The translations under genes and the position numbers were made by a program. From assembly GCF_037975245.1 (NCBI RefSeq), contig NC_092572.1, positions 14,016,269 through 14,080,268 of the forward strand: 64,000 bases of DNA, read 5' to 3'. Numbering within the stretch: position 1 is the stretch's first letter; the number at the start of each line of letters is the position of its first letter. The notes below the pieces were generated by a model, which saw nothing but the letters and a program-made list of their open reading frames with translations, did no database searches and was not told where the DNA came from. Shown here piece after piece: positions 11,116-34,108 of this stretch. This DNA comes from Apostichopus japonicus (Eukaryota > Echinodermata > Holothuroidea > Aspidochirotida > Stichopodidae).

Positions 11116-13989
11116 TTCTATCGTAAGGTTATTCCACCTAACCCCCCCTTCCTCTCCCCATGTGACAGTGAACATTCACGGTGTACCCAATGGCTACTAC
11201 ACACAAAAGTGACGAATACAAGTCTGTGACAGGACGAAACTTCAAAATTTAGTTCTAGCACAGTGACGAATGTGTGGCGAATGTCTAAAATTAACTGAAA
11301 ATGACATGACATAACGACGAAAATTTTTACACTAAAATTACTACTATGTAAGAAATTTCAGCAACAAACATGAGAACTCAAAGTTCTATTTGTTATATTT
11401 AAAATATTGAAAACTTTCGGTAAAAAGATCCTGTTTTAGTTACGTTATACTTAAGTCAAAATATGAAAATCTTTAGAGCGCGTTTTCTCAAAACTCACAT
11501 TTTGAACATTCGTCACTACGCCAGAACGGGGACGATATACCCGATCACTTGTTATCGATGAAGTGGTGTGTTGCCGGATTTTGTCAAGGTCTTGGTACTA
11601 CGAGCGAAGGCCATTAATTAAGTTTCGTAACTCATCGGGAAGCGATTAGAGGGATGGGGCGTAGGGTTGTGGGCGCGCGTTTTCATGCAGATGGGAACAA
11701 TCTCAAGAAGTGATGGGTGCGTCATGTTCCCCGACGACTCGGTCGAGTCCGAGACCAGCCGCAGTTGGTTTCATAGCACAATTGTACAATTGTTTAAGGC
11801 GTCCATACACACACACACGTTATGATAAACCATAGATGGTATATATACATATATATATCTACATTAGTGAGAGATGAAAATGGAAACGTCAAAAAAGGAG
11901 TTATCGGTGTAAGGGGTAGGGTGAGACGCACCCCCCCCCCCGTAATCCTCGACTCGTCACTGGCTACTATGTGTATATAATAGTGATCAGCGCTTTAATT
12001 ATGAATGTTCCTCTTCTCTTCCCGGTGTCTTGGCGTTTATCTTCTACTCCCTCCTTTTCTCCTTTTTCTTTTTTTCTTTTCCCTTCCTTCCTCTCCTTCC
12101 TTCTTTTTTTTTCCCCCTCTTTTTCCCTTTTTTCTTCTCTTTTTTTCTCTCCTCTTTTTCTTACCCGGGGGGCGCGCGCCCCCAACGCCCCTCCCCCTGG
12201 ATAAGCGCCTGATAATAAAGTCATCGTAATGTGAACATGACACCAGTGACAAAGGTTGTGCCATCTATTAGGTTTTAGTTTCGATTCGGGCTGGCTGTTT
12301 ATTTAGTGCTGCAACCTTTGTACCTTGTATCTGGATTATACATCAAGACACCTCGTGTGATATCGTTTACTGTGATGTAGTCAATGCCGTTTATATTTCA
12401 ATGACAGTGATATTTTTTGGCACCAAATCAATCTTTATGGTTTAACAAATATTTGTTTAACTACTGAGTGGAGTTTCACAAGAATGTACTTTTGGAATAG
12501 CTTAGTCTGTGTAGGTGGGTATGATTTCGCTGTACGCGAATCATTGTAACCAAATACAGAATGTTAAACCCGAACTTTCGTTTCATTATTTTGATAAAAT
12601 CTATATTCTTAGGATAACAGATCATACTTTCGCTAAGGTATTTGAAAAAGGTCTAAAGGTCTATTATATAAATAATAATGAGGATCTCGGGTGGTAGGTG
12701 ATGATTCGTGTAAATAATGGGGTTGAAAGTGGTTTTGTAAAACAATGGAAATGAGCTCTCGATGTGACACATTCTTCAAGTTGATGAGGGGGATGAGGGG
12801 AACGGGTTGGGAACTTGGGTAAGTGATCTAATGTGTTAGTTATCTCATCAAAGTGTCGAATAATAGTCAATAAAATTAGCCACTAACTAACCTGTTATTA
12901 CTATTAGCATGTAAACCTTTTGAACTTGAGTTTTATATGGGGGTGGGGGTGGGGCAGGGGGAACTGGAGTTGTGGTTTTTAAGAGGAGCTGTTGATATGG
13001 TATTCGCACCTTCAAACGGTAAACAATAAAATGCCACCAAGACCTAACATGGATATGGTGTATAAAAACTTTGTGGTTGTCAACCTACATGAAGCAGAAA
13101 TTGAAAAAAGTACAGGTGACTTATTCTAACACACAGCTTCACCCTATATTTGCACACCCTAATAATGGTATGGCAGGTAATCATAGTATAGTGTAGTCAT
13201 ACCTGTTACATACGTAAATAATAGCCTTAAACGTGGAACGATTCTTTTCATTCCTTTCGTCACACATTTATTCCGTTGTCCAGATTTCTGCTGTTTACTC
13301 AAACCTAGATATATAGCCGAGCTAGCTCTTTTCACCCATTTGATGAGCGAACAAAATAGGCCAACAGTTAACAGGTCGGGCTTTATATTACCCAACGGAG
13401 CGTGACAGTTTGGGTTTGGGAACGGGTTTCAGTTCTCATTAGAAATTTTTAGAGTAACAAAGATGAAAAAAAAAGAACTTTTACATCCGTGTGGAGTCAA
13501 AATGGATGAAACAATCGATAGGGATTCTAAGTTGAACGTGTCCTTCATGAACGAGGGTTGAGGGTGGCCTGGGGAGAAGGGAGTGGGGTGGGTAAACATT
13601 ATGGGAAACAGATGTTGGTTGAGGTAGAAAGAGGAGGGGGTGGTCACTTAGTATAGGAAAATGTTGGCTTAAATAATAAAATAAAACACTCAGAGAAAAT
13701 GAAAAATGGCTAATTAGGTTTGGTCATTAATTGGGGTGGGATGGGGGTGGGGGAGGGGGCAGAGATAAAGGGAATCACGGTGTCATTACCTACAAAGGTA
13801 TGGGGGGTAGAGGAGTGTACAATCCAAGTGGTACTACGATTGGTTATTAAGGGTGAGGAGTTGGTAGCCTGGAGTTTCATACACATCACAATTGCATGGA
13901 AAATATTTCACAGGCGGGGAAAGGAGGGAGCCCGGCTTGATGTGGTATCAAAGTTGTTTGGTAATTAAACGAACACGTGTAATTAATTG

Positions 13990-14550
13990 ATAAACAATTA
14001 TTTTCAATTTATAAACGAAAACAGGTTATAACACTTTCTTCATTTATAACAAAACACGTGTTTGCTTGTAAAATCTACCACCGAAAGATTTTGTTTCACA
14101 TCAAGAAAGCGTAGTTCATTTGTTGTTAAATGTTAAAGTAAGAATTTTTAATTGGTTCGGGGTTAGTATACATACCTGCTTCAATTTTTACTGTATTATA
14201 CAGTTAAATAATGCAGACGATTTATTATAAGTAAACTGGACCTTACCCGCAAAGGAAGATGCGAAGTCGCTCATCAACACATGCGATTATCATACATGAA
14301 AGATGCATAAATACATTGGTAATTATATCACCCAAATTCTTCACGATAACTAACCTTCTCTCTACCCCGATTTCAACCTCAGATTATCCACGCATCCAAT
14401 TCTCAAGGCAGTAGCTACTCAATCTATGCAGACCGCAAACAAGGATTAATCTAATGAAAATTAAGCGTACGAAGCTGTTGGTTTGGGCTGTGTTTACACC
14501 ACTGTTGTACTAGTATGGCATTTAATATATAATCTGTTTCTCCGTTGCAG
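13990..14550. other. Upstream region of gene 1
   Basis: AT-rich, no ORF of note. It should hold the promoter or first intron of gene 1; an acceptor-like TCCGTTGCAG ends at 14550. No convincing TATA box or start site was identified. Confidence 0.4.
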
Positions 14551-14562
14551 CAAGCCAACACG

Positions 14563-24857
<10,295 letters not shown>

Positions 24858-25579
24858 ACGGTAACTATTTTCTCTCGAACCCCTTTATGTGTTTAAATTA
24901 GTAATTTAGTTATTTTTTGGTTAAAAGTATATAACTCATACTTGTATGAGATTCCTTTATTTTAAATATGTTTTTTGATAATATATGAGAAAAATGTCAC
25001 AGGTGAAGATTGTTTTGAGGAAAATACAAATATGAATTCAAAGATTCATTAGTAATAATATTAACAGCCATAAAACGTCAATACAATGTTTTAAATTTTT
25101 ATTATTACTAATTCAAGAGGTAAAATAAAACCTTAAAAAACTGTTGTAATATCTAAATTGTTCACTCTAGATGTATAATGTTTGCGGAGTTAATGTAGAA
25201 ATATGTAAGTTTCCCGTTAAAAAAAAAATCATCGCAGAACGTTTTCAATAATAGATTTATATAAGAAACATTACCTGCAAACACTATAAAGTCACTAGTT
25301 AATCAATCAATGTGGTGGCATAACACATTAAACAAAAATGTACATATATGCATTCGGAAATTGCAACAACTATAGAACTTTTTCCCTACTTAAAACACAA
25401 TGTTAAAATAGTAACAAATGTGAGACAGAAAGCACCTGAGAACCAGATCCTTTAACGTCTCTGGTTGGCATTGCCTGCTGTTTGGGATCAACTTCATTTG
25501 AGTATTTACTTATCCGTAAGTATTTTTATTTCTACAGTTATAAAACATATTGAATAAATAACCCTTTGAACAATTACAG

Positions 25580-25623
25580 GACGCTGCAGAAGGACAATAA
25601 GATAGAACTCCACGAGAGTAATG
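25580..25623 (+). other. Gene 1 possible 3' exon (UTR, or alternative C-terminus DAAEGQ)
   Basis: Bounded by an ATTACAG acceptor (25579) and a GTATTG donor. In phase 0 it reads six codons and a TAA. Because the preceding exon already stops, this is probably 3' UTR, or an alternative short end when exon 24798 is skipped. Confidence 0.35.
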
Positions 25624-26640
25624 GTATTGTTTTTAACCCTATTCCTAACTTGCCAATTGTTACATAATGTATTAATTTTTTTGAAGTAAGACAATTAACT
25701 ATGATATAACGTTAGTAAATTTTATCAGTCACTTAATATACTTATTGCAACGTTGTTAGTGTGGACATTTTAAATCCCAGTATATTTTCAACTTTATGTA
25801 GAAAACGATATATGTGATAATTGTTAACGTCATTTAGAGTTATGTAAGAAAAATGCAGCGAAGAGTGTTGCAGTAAATAGATGAGTGAATGTTGGAGTTA
25901 TGGGGTGAAAGATTGATTGGATGGATGCGTGAATAAGAACATAGAGTGTATGATTGAGATCTGATTTGAAGTTGTCACTATTTTTGTAACAAGAATCATC
26001 AAAATAAGGAAAATGCAAAGTTTATGATAGTGTGCTTGGTTTAATACAAAAAAAAAAACGATTTAGCTTAACCTGAGAATATGCTACTAATATCTATTAC
26101 AATTTGTAATTAATATAAATCAAGAACAGACAGTCAGTTGCTCAAATGTTTAAAAACTTAAAAATGGATGAATTCCTCGAAACGATCCAACGTGGCAGGG
26201 TATCCTTTTTTTTCAAGCCACTCCAAACTACTACTGGTTCTTTTTACTTTAGGTACGCCGTATATATGCCCAGCATTATGGAAACGAGATCATCGAGCTT
26301 TTCTGACTATATTCAATGTCACGTGACACGACGTCAGCACTTACTATCGATCTGATTTATTGGCTTCGGCAATTACAGACTGTGCATACCGCGCATGAAT
26401 GTCATCAAAGTCCATGAACCTCTTTTCCAGAAAATTAAATTGCAATTTATCCATATCAGTTTCACTAACCCAGTTTTAAATACATAACTTGTTTTACTCT
26501 ACGCTCCATTACTACCCTTGGGTGTGCATCATTTCGTTTTAGTATCCATCCAACCCAATATTTCAATCCACCGTTACAATTTTTCTAATTTTTCACATTC
26601 ACACAGAAATCGATTCCTCAACCATCCTTCAGTTTACATG
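25624..26640. other. 3' flank of gene 1
   Basis: No gene recognised. Short ORFs at 25830-26018 (- strand) and 26146-26355 (+ strand) show no domain, signal or splice context. The segment ends where duplication A2 begins. Confidence 0.4.
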
Positions 26641-29600
26641 TAGTTGAAGTAGTTGTTGATGGCTATCGTGTGTGTGCATTTTTATATTACTTTTGTATTC
26701 GTGGAAGTTGAACACGAAGAAAGTTCAACAAAAACCTTTGTGAACATACTAATTTAAGCCTTAATATGAAAAATATAATTGATTATAATAATTGTTCTAC
26801 GTAAATAACATGATCTGAAGAAATTATGAGCTTTGAGCATTAACATAACACTACGGACCATAATTATTAGTCACACACAATCTGTCTATTACACATTTTT
26901 TATTTCATTGCTTCATCATTTTCATATGCATTCTGCTTTATCAAATTTGTTGGATTAATATGAAACGAATCTACTAAAATCTATTTGAAGCAAAATGCCT
27001 TCTATTTCTCATCGTTTCTCCTTCGAAGTAGAGAAAGTCTCCAAGGCAATATCTTTTCTAAACAGATATGTTAATTTTTTAGAGAGTACATCATGCTTTA
27101 GCGTATGTGTCATTTAACATTAATGGCGTTGATATTATAAACTATAGCAATGTAATCACGCAATTCTTGAAACACTGAACGAAATATGTAAGTTTATTAT
27201 TATTTGTTTCATTGTAACTCTCTACCAAAGTTGTCATATTTGACCACCAAACTTAAAACTAGATCAAGCTACCTTACCTCAGTAACGCGATCTCGTAATG
27301 TAGCCTTCAAGCAATTACGATTAATACAGGAAAAGTTCAAACATGTTTCATATTATACGATACGAATATGTTTGCAACATGTGTATGGCTAAGATAATTA
27401 TATTCAATCATTTATTTAGAGTAAGATTGGTCTACATTGTCCTTGCTATCAAGTAGTACCAGACTATCTCGCTTTAATTATCAACACTTCGGGGTTTGTA
27501 ATAATTCCGACATGGCAAACATAATAAAATCTTTTTTGCCAATACATATATGGAATACTCGCTACTGAACAGTAATCTGTTTATGAGTAATTGGTGGAAT
27601 CATTCAGACGTTGTAATGGAATAATATGGACCGCAAAATGGTGTACGAAACCCTACCGAATCTCTCACGGATTAGTTATTGCAATAAAATTACACAGTTA
27701 CAACATTTAATTAAGAAACCTAGACAATGATGGTTTTACAAATAATGCATAAATCATTCCAAAACATTGGATGCACTTTTCATGACTAAGGTAATGGGGC
27801 GATATTTTGTTCCTAAAACGACTGTATTCAGTGTATCGTAAATCAATCTACACCATTTGGTACTTAGCACAAGAGGATGGTACATTTTGTTAAAAAGTAT
27901 TGAACGTATAGCAATAATAATCGAGCTACAGAAAATAAGCATTACTTCCAAAATGACAAATGATCATGTTTCTTTTTATATATTTACATATGTATTTTAA
28001 AGTACGAACTATCGTTATGCAATTTTACTTTGCTTTAAATTTGTAAATATATCACATAATTTTAATGTGAGAATAGGTTTGAGCCTTACAAATACCGCTG
28101 CCACGCCCACTATATTATTGGTACTGCCAATCATCTTTTCATGTTCGAAAACTTAACGTATAGAATGTATAGCTTTTCATGTAACTAATTTTAACAGTTA
28201 CATGTTGGTTAAAGCAGAAAACTATTACTTGTCAATATGTAGCCAATGATATTTTCCATGGGATGATAATTATCACATATTATTATGTAACAGCGCTTAA
28301 ACTAGAATGGTGTAATTGAGGACTTTCATGAAAATTCATGAACTTTCATGATCTTTACATCTTCAGTTGAACATCTTATTGGATATTTCTCTTCTGATAT
28401 AGAAATAAAGCAAACTTGTATTGATTCATTTCATCAGAATAAACGGTTTAATATAGAAATCATTATTTTGTTTCGGCAAGCCATGGTGCCGTGATGCTTT
28501 TTAACATATTCTATTGAGTATAAAAAATGAAATCTACCGAAAAGACAGCTCGGCCCCAAAAATTCACCCTAAGCGACTTCCATGCTCCAATTGAAATTTG
28601 CATGTGGATTATGTCCACAACGTCACTTCCTGTCTGATGGATCAATCTTGAATCCATTCACTGATCCTTGCACTAATCCTTGGGAACGCACATGTATTCT
28701 TACGCAGTTCATAACGTGAATAAATAACGTTAGCAACGTGAATGTTAACGATGGGTTGAGAACGGTAATCTTAAATACCTGGACGTAATCTCCCTCAGTG
28801 CAATAGCGCAGTTTGATAAACAATTCATATTATAAAGAATATTCTGAGCACTTACAATATCTACGATCAGGCGCCGTGGTATTAGAAACAAACCGACTTG
28901 ATTGATATAAATTAATAAGATAACGTACCGTAAGTAGACGTCTTGTATGAGATTTTGTCAAAGAGTGCCACGCTGAACGTTACCATCAGCTCCTTTACTA
29001 CTAGCCTTAGCATTGGCTTGAGCTTACTCGTGCGAGAATATACTACTTCAAAGAACACCGCGTCTGAGTTGCGGTCACCAGCCTTCCGGAGGCCGGAAAG
29101 CTCAACTCTTTGAACAAATGCCAGGTACACGATTGCTTTCTTCATAGTGAGCAACTTCAGAGGATAACGACAATGTCCCGGCAGAGAATTACAACTTTCC
29201 TTAAAGCTGTAAACAGTCAATACAGCATATACAACAACAAATAGCAAATAGCTATCAAAAGTTAAAATACTACGCAAGTTCGGTTACAAGACATTATATT
29301 GTTGACGTCTGACAGGTCTCCTAGTTGCAACACTTACTGTTGCATTTACCGCGAAATATATACATAATGCGGCATAAAAGCATCAATCTTTCAAACATGT
29401 TTTACTTAAGGCCTATTAGCAACCTTGCCACACGCAAATTTCAATTGGAGCCCGAGATGGCTCTGTGTCTGTTTTTCCATAATACACATCAGGGACGTCG
29501 GCTTCTCTAAAACGACAAAAAAGCAGGGTCGATAACACCTAATTAACACCATAGTAAAATTACATTAGATAACACCTAATTAGAACCTTGAATGTATCAC
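26640..29600. repeat. Segmental duplication copy A2
   Basis: Partner of 1-4130, in the same orientation. Compared with A1 it lacks about 835 bases: the match jumps from GAAATCTACCG near 28540 directly to GACAGCTCGGCCCC, equivalent to 3096 in A1. Confidence 0.8.
28912..29277 (-). CDS. Unidentified 121-residue ORF with N-terminal hydrophobic segment
   Basis: Starts MRSILTFDSYLLFVVVYAVL, which could be a signal anchor, and continues through LSGLRKAGDRNSDAVFFEVV to a stop. The duplicate at 3497-3850 is interrupted. Changes between the copies do not clearly favour protein conservation, and the opposite strand is also fairly open. I do not recognise a family; this may be chance. Confidence 0.25.
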   Translation of the reverse strand: MRSILTFDSYLLFVVVYAVLTVYSFKESCNSLPGHCRYPLKLLTMKKAIVYLAFVQRVELSGLRKAGDRNSDAVFFEVVYSRTSKLKPMLRLVVKELMVTFSVALFDKISYKTSTYGTLSY

Positions 29601-31690
29601 CCAGCGATTAAAATCTCCTCTCTGCCATTTCAATGTTATGTTTATGTTTAAAGTTAATACATCGATTACAGGTTATTACCTAATTTCCGGCTTAGACTCA
29701 AATTTGTTACAAAGTCGGCCTCAATATCCGTTGATACATTGATGCTCATGGAAGTAAGCTTACTGCGCTAAACATGACCTCCGACGTATCATGATCCGAG
29801 GTTGAAGTCACAGAAAAACCAGCTGATGGCTACATTGAATTGGAATAGGTAGATTCACCCTTCAGCGAATCTTCATCAACTTCAGTAAACAAAAGGATGA
29901 CATTGAACTTGACCGAGTTCGGAATGATCCTAACGAAGCTCATATGCCTCAAATGGAAGCAAATCCGTATTTGTGAGAGCAACTCCTTCCAGACAGAGGC
30001 ACCAGTGACAACCCAGTAGTATTTAATCCGGCAATCCAGGACCGCCTTCAAGTTTGGTTTGTTTTAAGTTTTCCGGTCGTGAGTATACTTTAGAATGGCG
30101 TAATACATTCAGTAACTTTAGTCCTCTATATCATTTTTCCCTTTAGGTTCAGCTTGTCTGTCGCGTTAATTTCTTATTCAGAATGTACGTTTTGAGACAT
30201 CAGTGACTAGATTGCTTCTGAAGAATCGTCAGTCTACAAGTGTATATTCACTATTCATAACGTCAGACCTATTTGGGACATCTTCAGCGTACATTAATAC
30301 ACAATCTTCACCATTTAAATCTTCCTATCTTTATAATGGAGTTTTCTGAAGCAGAGCGAGCCGTTTGAAAAAGAAAACATCCCATATATTAATTCCTTTG
30401 CTAGCAGTTGAAAAATTATTCATGACTTAGCCCTGTTAAATTGTTTACCATGCTGTAGTGCCAATACGACGACAGGGATAGTGGTCAGCTAGATTGTGTT
30501 TAAAATGAAACACACACACTAACGATCTGTTGTCACGATCACTTACAATTCTTTGTATATCTGCAAATTGTTTCTTTTGTTTTGGTTCTCTTGTACAAAA
30601 TCAATAGACGCCAGACTAGTACTAGACTAGACATGTCACATACGGTAGTCTTTCATTAACCTGACAGTGGGCTGCCGCTCTACATATTGTATTAATTGCT
30701 ACAATTGCTTCAATTGTGCACTTCAATGTCGGTGTACAAAATGAAACTCTTTTTATTGAACAATAACGCAATTTGAAGTTGTTTATTTAGCAACGAAATA
30801 CAGCAAATTGCAATTTTTTAACTTTTTTTTTTAAATTAAGCTTTGAGTTTTATTGCAAACTAAAAACGCTGGAACACAGCATGCGATTCCTCCAAGAAGA
30901 ACAAAATCAACCTACTCTGAAATATTTGTCTTCCAATAAATCATGAAAACATGCCTAAGGACCTGCACATACGGTCAAAACTTTTGTTTTTCCCTATCCC
31001 ATTAAATAATGTAAATGGACAAAGATAATACCTTTATATTTCCGTCATTTTCGCATCTGGTTATTATTACGGGAGAATATCCCCTAGAAAGAGGTTCTTT
31101 GACAAATCATCACGGAGGAAGAATGATAAACACTTAAGAACTTCAACGATATTGCAATATTGTAAATTATTTTTGAAAACAAAATAATGTACTTCCGATT
31201 TTGTTGAGATGCTTTTGCTTTGAACTAACTGATTTCAGCATAGATTGATGTAAAGTCTTCTACTTTTCATTCATTAATTACCTAAATGGTCTTGATGGTC
31301 CAATGGTAACGACGTCAATGTTGTTAGTTACTAGTTGCAACTGTTTTTTTCCAAAAAAGAAACTAATATGAATACCGCCACCATAATACATCCTTCTCAA
31401 AGCGCTAGATGTACACGTTACTGATTAAACAATATAATTACGCTAGAACTGATGTATTCAAGATGGAATGATTCACTATGTCAATATATCAATCGTTGTT
31501 TCATAACAACAGTACCACACCAGAACTGTTGTATTCAAGATGGACTGTATCACTATGTGCATATATTATAAGTTGTGCTACATATATAATCATACGTATT
31601 AAAGAAGACATTCTCTTTAAATGTTTGCTAAGTTTTAAATATATGCAATTCTCATGACTTTAATACTCACAAAGTTAACAGTAACATGTT
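29600..31690. other. Intergenic
   Basis: No confident gene. A 73-residue ORF on the - strand (29830-30051) has no recognisable domain. Bases around 30340-30510 resemble 53745-53910 upstream of gene 3 (for example TTCCTTTGCTAGCAG versus TTCCTTCGCTAGCAG), so part of this belongs to the family flank. Confidence 0.4.
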
Positions 31691-34108
31691 GATTACGGCA
31701 GAACACTGTCACTTGACAAAAGGGTACGTTTAACGTTACAGGTTTAATTGGCAATCAATGTAGCATGTTACTATGTACACGCACCTGAGATATAATTATC
31801 TGATTAGGGATATGTTTTATACTAGATTGTGCCGTGATGGTAAACATGTACTAATAAACATGTTCAAAACTACTGGTTTAACTTTTTTGCGTCGTTTGTT
31901 TAATAGTTTAAAAATAACCAATATTGTAAAGAACAAAAGCATAATACAAATAAATCAAGTTAGCTATCATAAGTTTAATAGCTTCTCTTGTGTAAAAGAA
32001 AGTTATCTCTTCAGTTTCAACTGGGATTACAATTCTAACAGATGAGATTAGCTAACACATTTATATGAACACATTCTCATCGTATCATATAAACATTTAT
32101 TCCTATGATAAATATCTTAACAACATGTCCTTTCTTTTAAGATAAGATATTTTGTACAACTATAAAGAAAATTATCTACGCATCGACAAATATTTTGCAA
32201 CCCTTCTTTCCCTTCCCACCCTACCAACCCACACATCCTCCCACGTATCCCACCCTTCCACCGCTTCTACTATATAGAACCCTTCTTACCCCTCCATAAA
32301 TGAAATATTTTATGTCAGCACATTTTTTTCATTTAGCTGACACATAAGCAATACACTGTGTATTTTCTAGTTCTCAACATGTCTGTAATCTGGACAAAAA
32401 TGTAAGGAAAAATCCGTCAGTTAAAACAACAGGAAGTAGAGCAAGACATCGAAATCCCTTCATGAAACTGATAATGTACTAAAAACATGAGTGCCTGCTA
32501 TAATGTCATAAAAGCACTCAGTGATTGTTATTAAGGTTATTAAAATTACTAGCGATGTATAAAAAAAAACAAATATTGCTGCTTGACAAATGCATGAAAT
32601 TGAAAACAAATTACTCAGTAACTTGAATATAAATAAACTTTTTTTAAATTTTTTTTAAATAAACTTTTAAAAGAACGTTTCTCATGTAATACCCATATCA
32701 TATGGTAAATTAATCGTTTATGAAAATGATCTCACCCTATTAAAACTGATTTGTGATGATAAACAACAGCTATTATTTGAATGAATGATTCCAGAGAAGC
32801 AGTTTGACACCATAAACTAGACGGTAGCTTAAGACTCAACGTAATGGACATACTTGTCCGGCCTATCACGGCATTACAGCAGTATACTGAACAAATACTA
32901 GTATAAAAGAATAATTCACTTCTTGCTGTTAAACATTTAATGCTTTCAGCAATCTTGCAGACATTACAGTTGATAAATAATCACCTCAGCAAGCATTTGA
33001 CACGTTTGTAATAGATCCTCATATAAGGTATCGAAACAAACTGCAATCAAATCAAGAATTTTTGTGTTTGGTCAGATTATTTTCTTTCATTTGTTTAAAT
33101 AGACGATCTTCAGTGTCTAGTAGTTGTGGTATCTAAACCTAATAAGCAATCCTCCAATGTTCAATAAACATCAAGTACAATCCACTTATTTATCGATCTA
33201 TGCGTGATTCGAAAAACAACAATTATAGTAAACCTATCATGTCGTAATTGCTTATGTCAATTTTGAGATGCCAGAGTGTTATAGTATATTGTTAACATTC
33301 TGGTTAATTTGTTCCATTTCTAATAAAGGTACATGTTTATTTGATGAGGGAGTGTATTTTCCAATATTAGGACTGTACAGCCTTACTAATACAAATTATC
33401 CAGAACAGTAATGTTGGCCATTTCCCATAAAATTAGTGTGTTCCACTCTTTTCAAAGGTCTTCCTCTAAAGTCTGTATGTAGAATACGACAGTAAACGTC
33501 GCCTTTGTGTGATCCCTTTTAATCTAACATAGTAAAATAAAATGATTCTATACATCAAATTGTGGACTTATGATAAAGTTAAGGATATCTAAACCTTTAT
33601 AGTTTAAATTAGTGTGTATGATACTATCTATAATTACCGATATTGTAAAGAACAAAAACATATACACAAACTAATACAGTACGATCACTGACTGAAAATA
33701 ACAGTTTGAAAGTGAAATCCTTTACCTGACTTTCTAGCAATGTGTAACAGCTTTTGTGACCAACATTCAGTGTATACAGAAAAGAGTGTGTGTTAATAAG
33801 CATCTAGTGAAACTTGTGACAAACCCAGATCATATCGAAGTACAGATTTAATAATGTAGTTATGAATAATTACCAAACAATTCCTTCAGACTGCACTTAT
33901 TAACGAAACTAATTGAGCGTTTTCTTGTAAGGAAAACCTACTTAAAAGTAATTACAATTCGTATATAAGACCCTGTGCCGGTAATTACTTGAGAAAGCAA
34001 CAACTAAAATCCATTAGAGACATATACGCTTGGTGTGAAATGTTTTATTGTTCTTTGGTAGTCAGACTTATTTTCTTTCTGATAAAACACAGGTTCAACA
34101 CTTATTAA
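31690..34108. repeat. Duplicated upstream flank C1 (partner 37380-39760)
   Basis: Order and sequence match the upstream region of gene 2: a pyrimidine-rich block at 32190-32290 versus 37820-37910, AACAGGAAGTAGA versus AACAGGAAATAGA, CGATATTGTAAAGAACAAA versus CGATATTGGAACAAGAAA, and the stretch just before each signal-peptide exon. It was duplicated together with the first exon. Confidence 0.7.

Larger units (their letters stand above)
7355..12211. mobile_element. hAT-like DNA transposon or composite insertion
   Basis: Left end CAGGGGCGTATCCAGG and right end, read inverted, CAGGCGCTTATCCAGG form imperfect terminal inverted repeats. Flanking octamers GTAATAAT and ATAATAAA share TAATAA, an imperfect 8-bp target duplication. 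The partner duplicate at about 62205 lacks the insert, which fixes the boundaries. A second inverted pair lies inside (7738-7770 and 11506-11540). No transposase ORF is visible; the interior holds a dead LINE and tandem repeats, so it may be non-autonomous or nested. The hAT assignment rests on end sequence and duplication length only. Confidence 0.6.
5890..13990. repeat. Segmental duplication copy B1 (partner about 60720-64000)
   Basis: Shared landmarks in order: GTAACGTTGTGATAGTAT (5910 versus 60770), GGTCCGCTATCACTTGTGATGG (6020 versus 60906), ACTCGGCCACGCCAT (7310 versus 62165), TTCGATTC-GGCTGGCTGTTTATT (12282 versus 62274), and the poly-G block at 13735 versus 63980. The copy is interrupted by the 4.86 kb element at 7355-12211, which the partner lacks. 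No confident genes. Confidence 0.8.

Noticed and set aside
11967-12264. Lys/Glu/Arg-rich or Phe/Ser-rich ORFs on both strands
   Set aside because: They come from a pyrimidine-rich low-complexity tract near the right end of the insertion.
13033-13128. Short frame MPPRPNMDMVYKNFVVVNLH with a possible phase-1 donor, repeated at 63293
   Set aside because: The duplicate has a 2-nt deletion at the same place and mostly replacement changes; no acceptor or partner exons were found.
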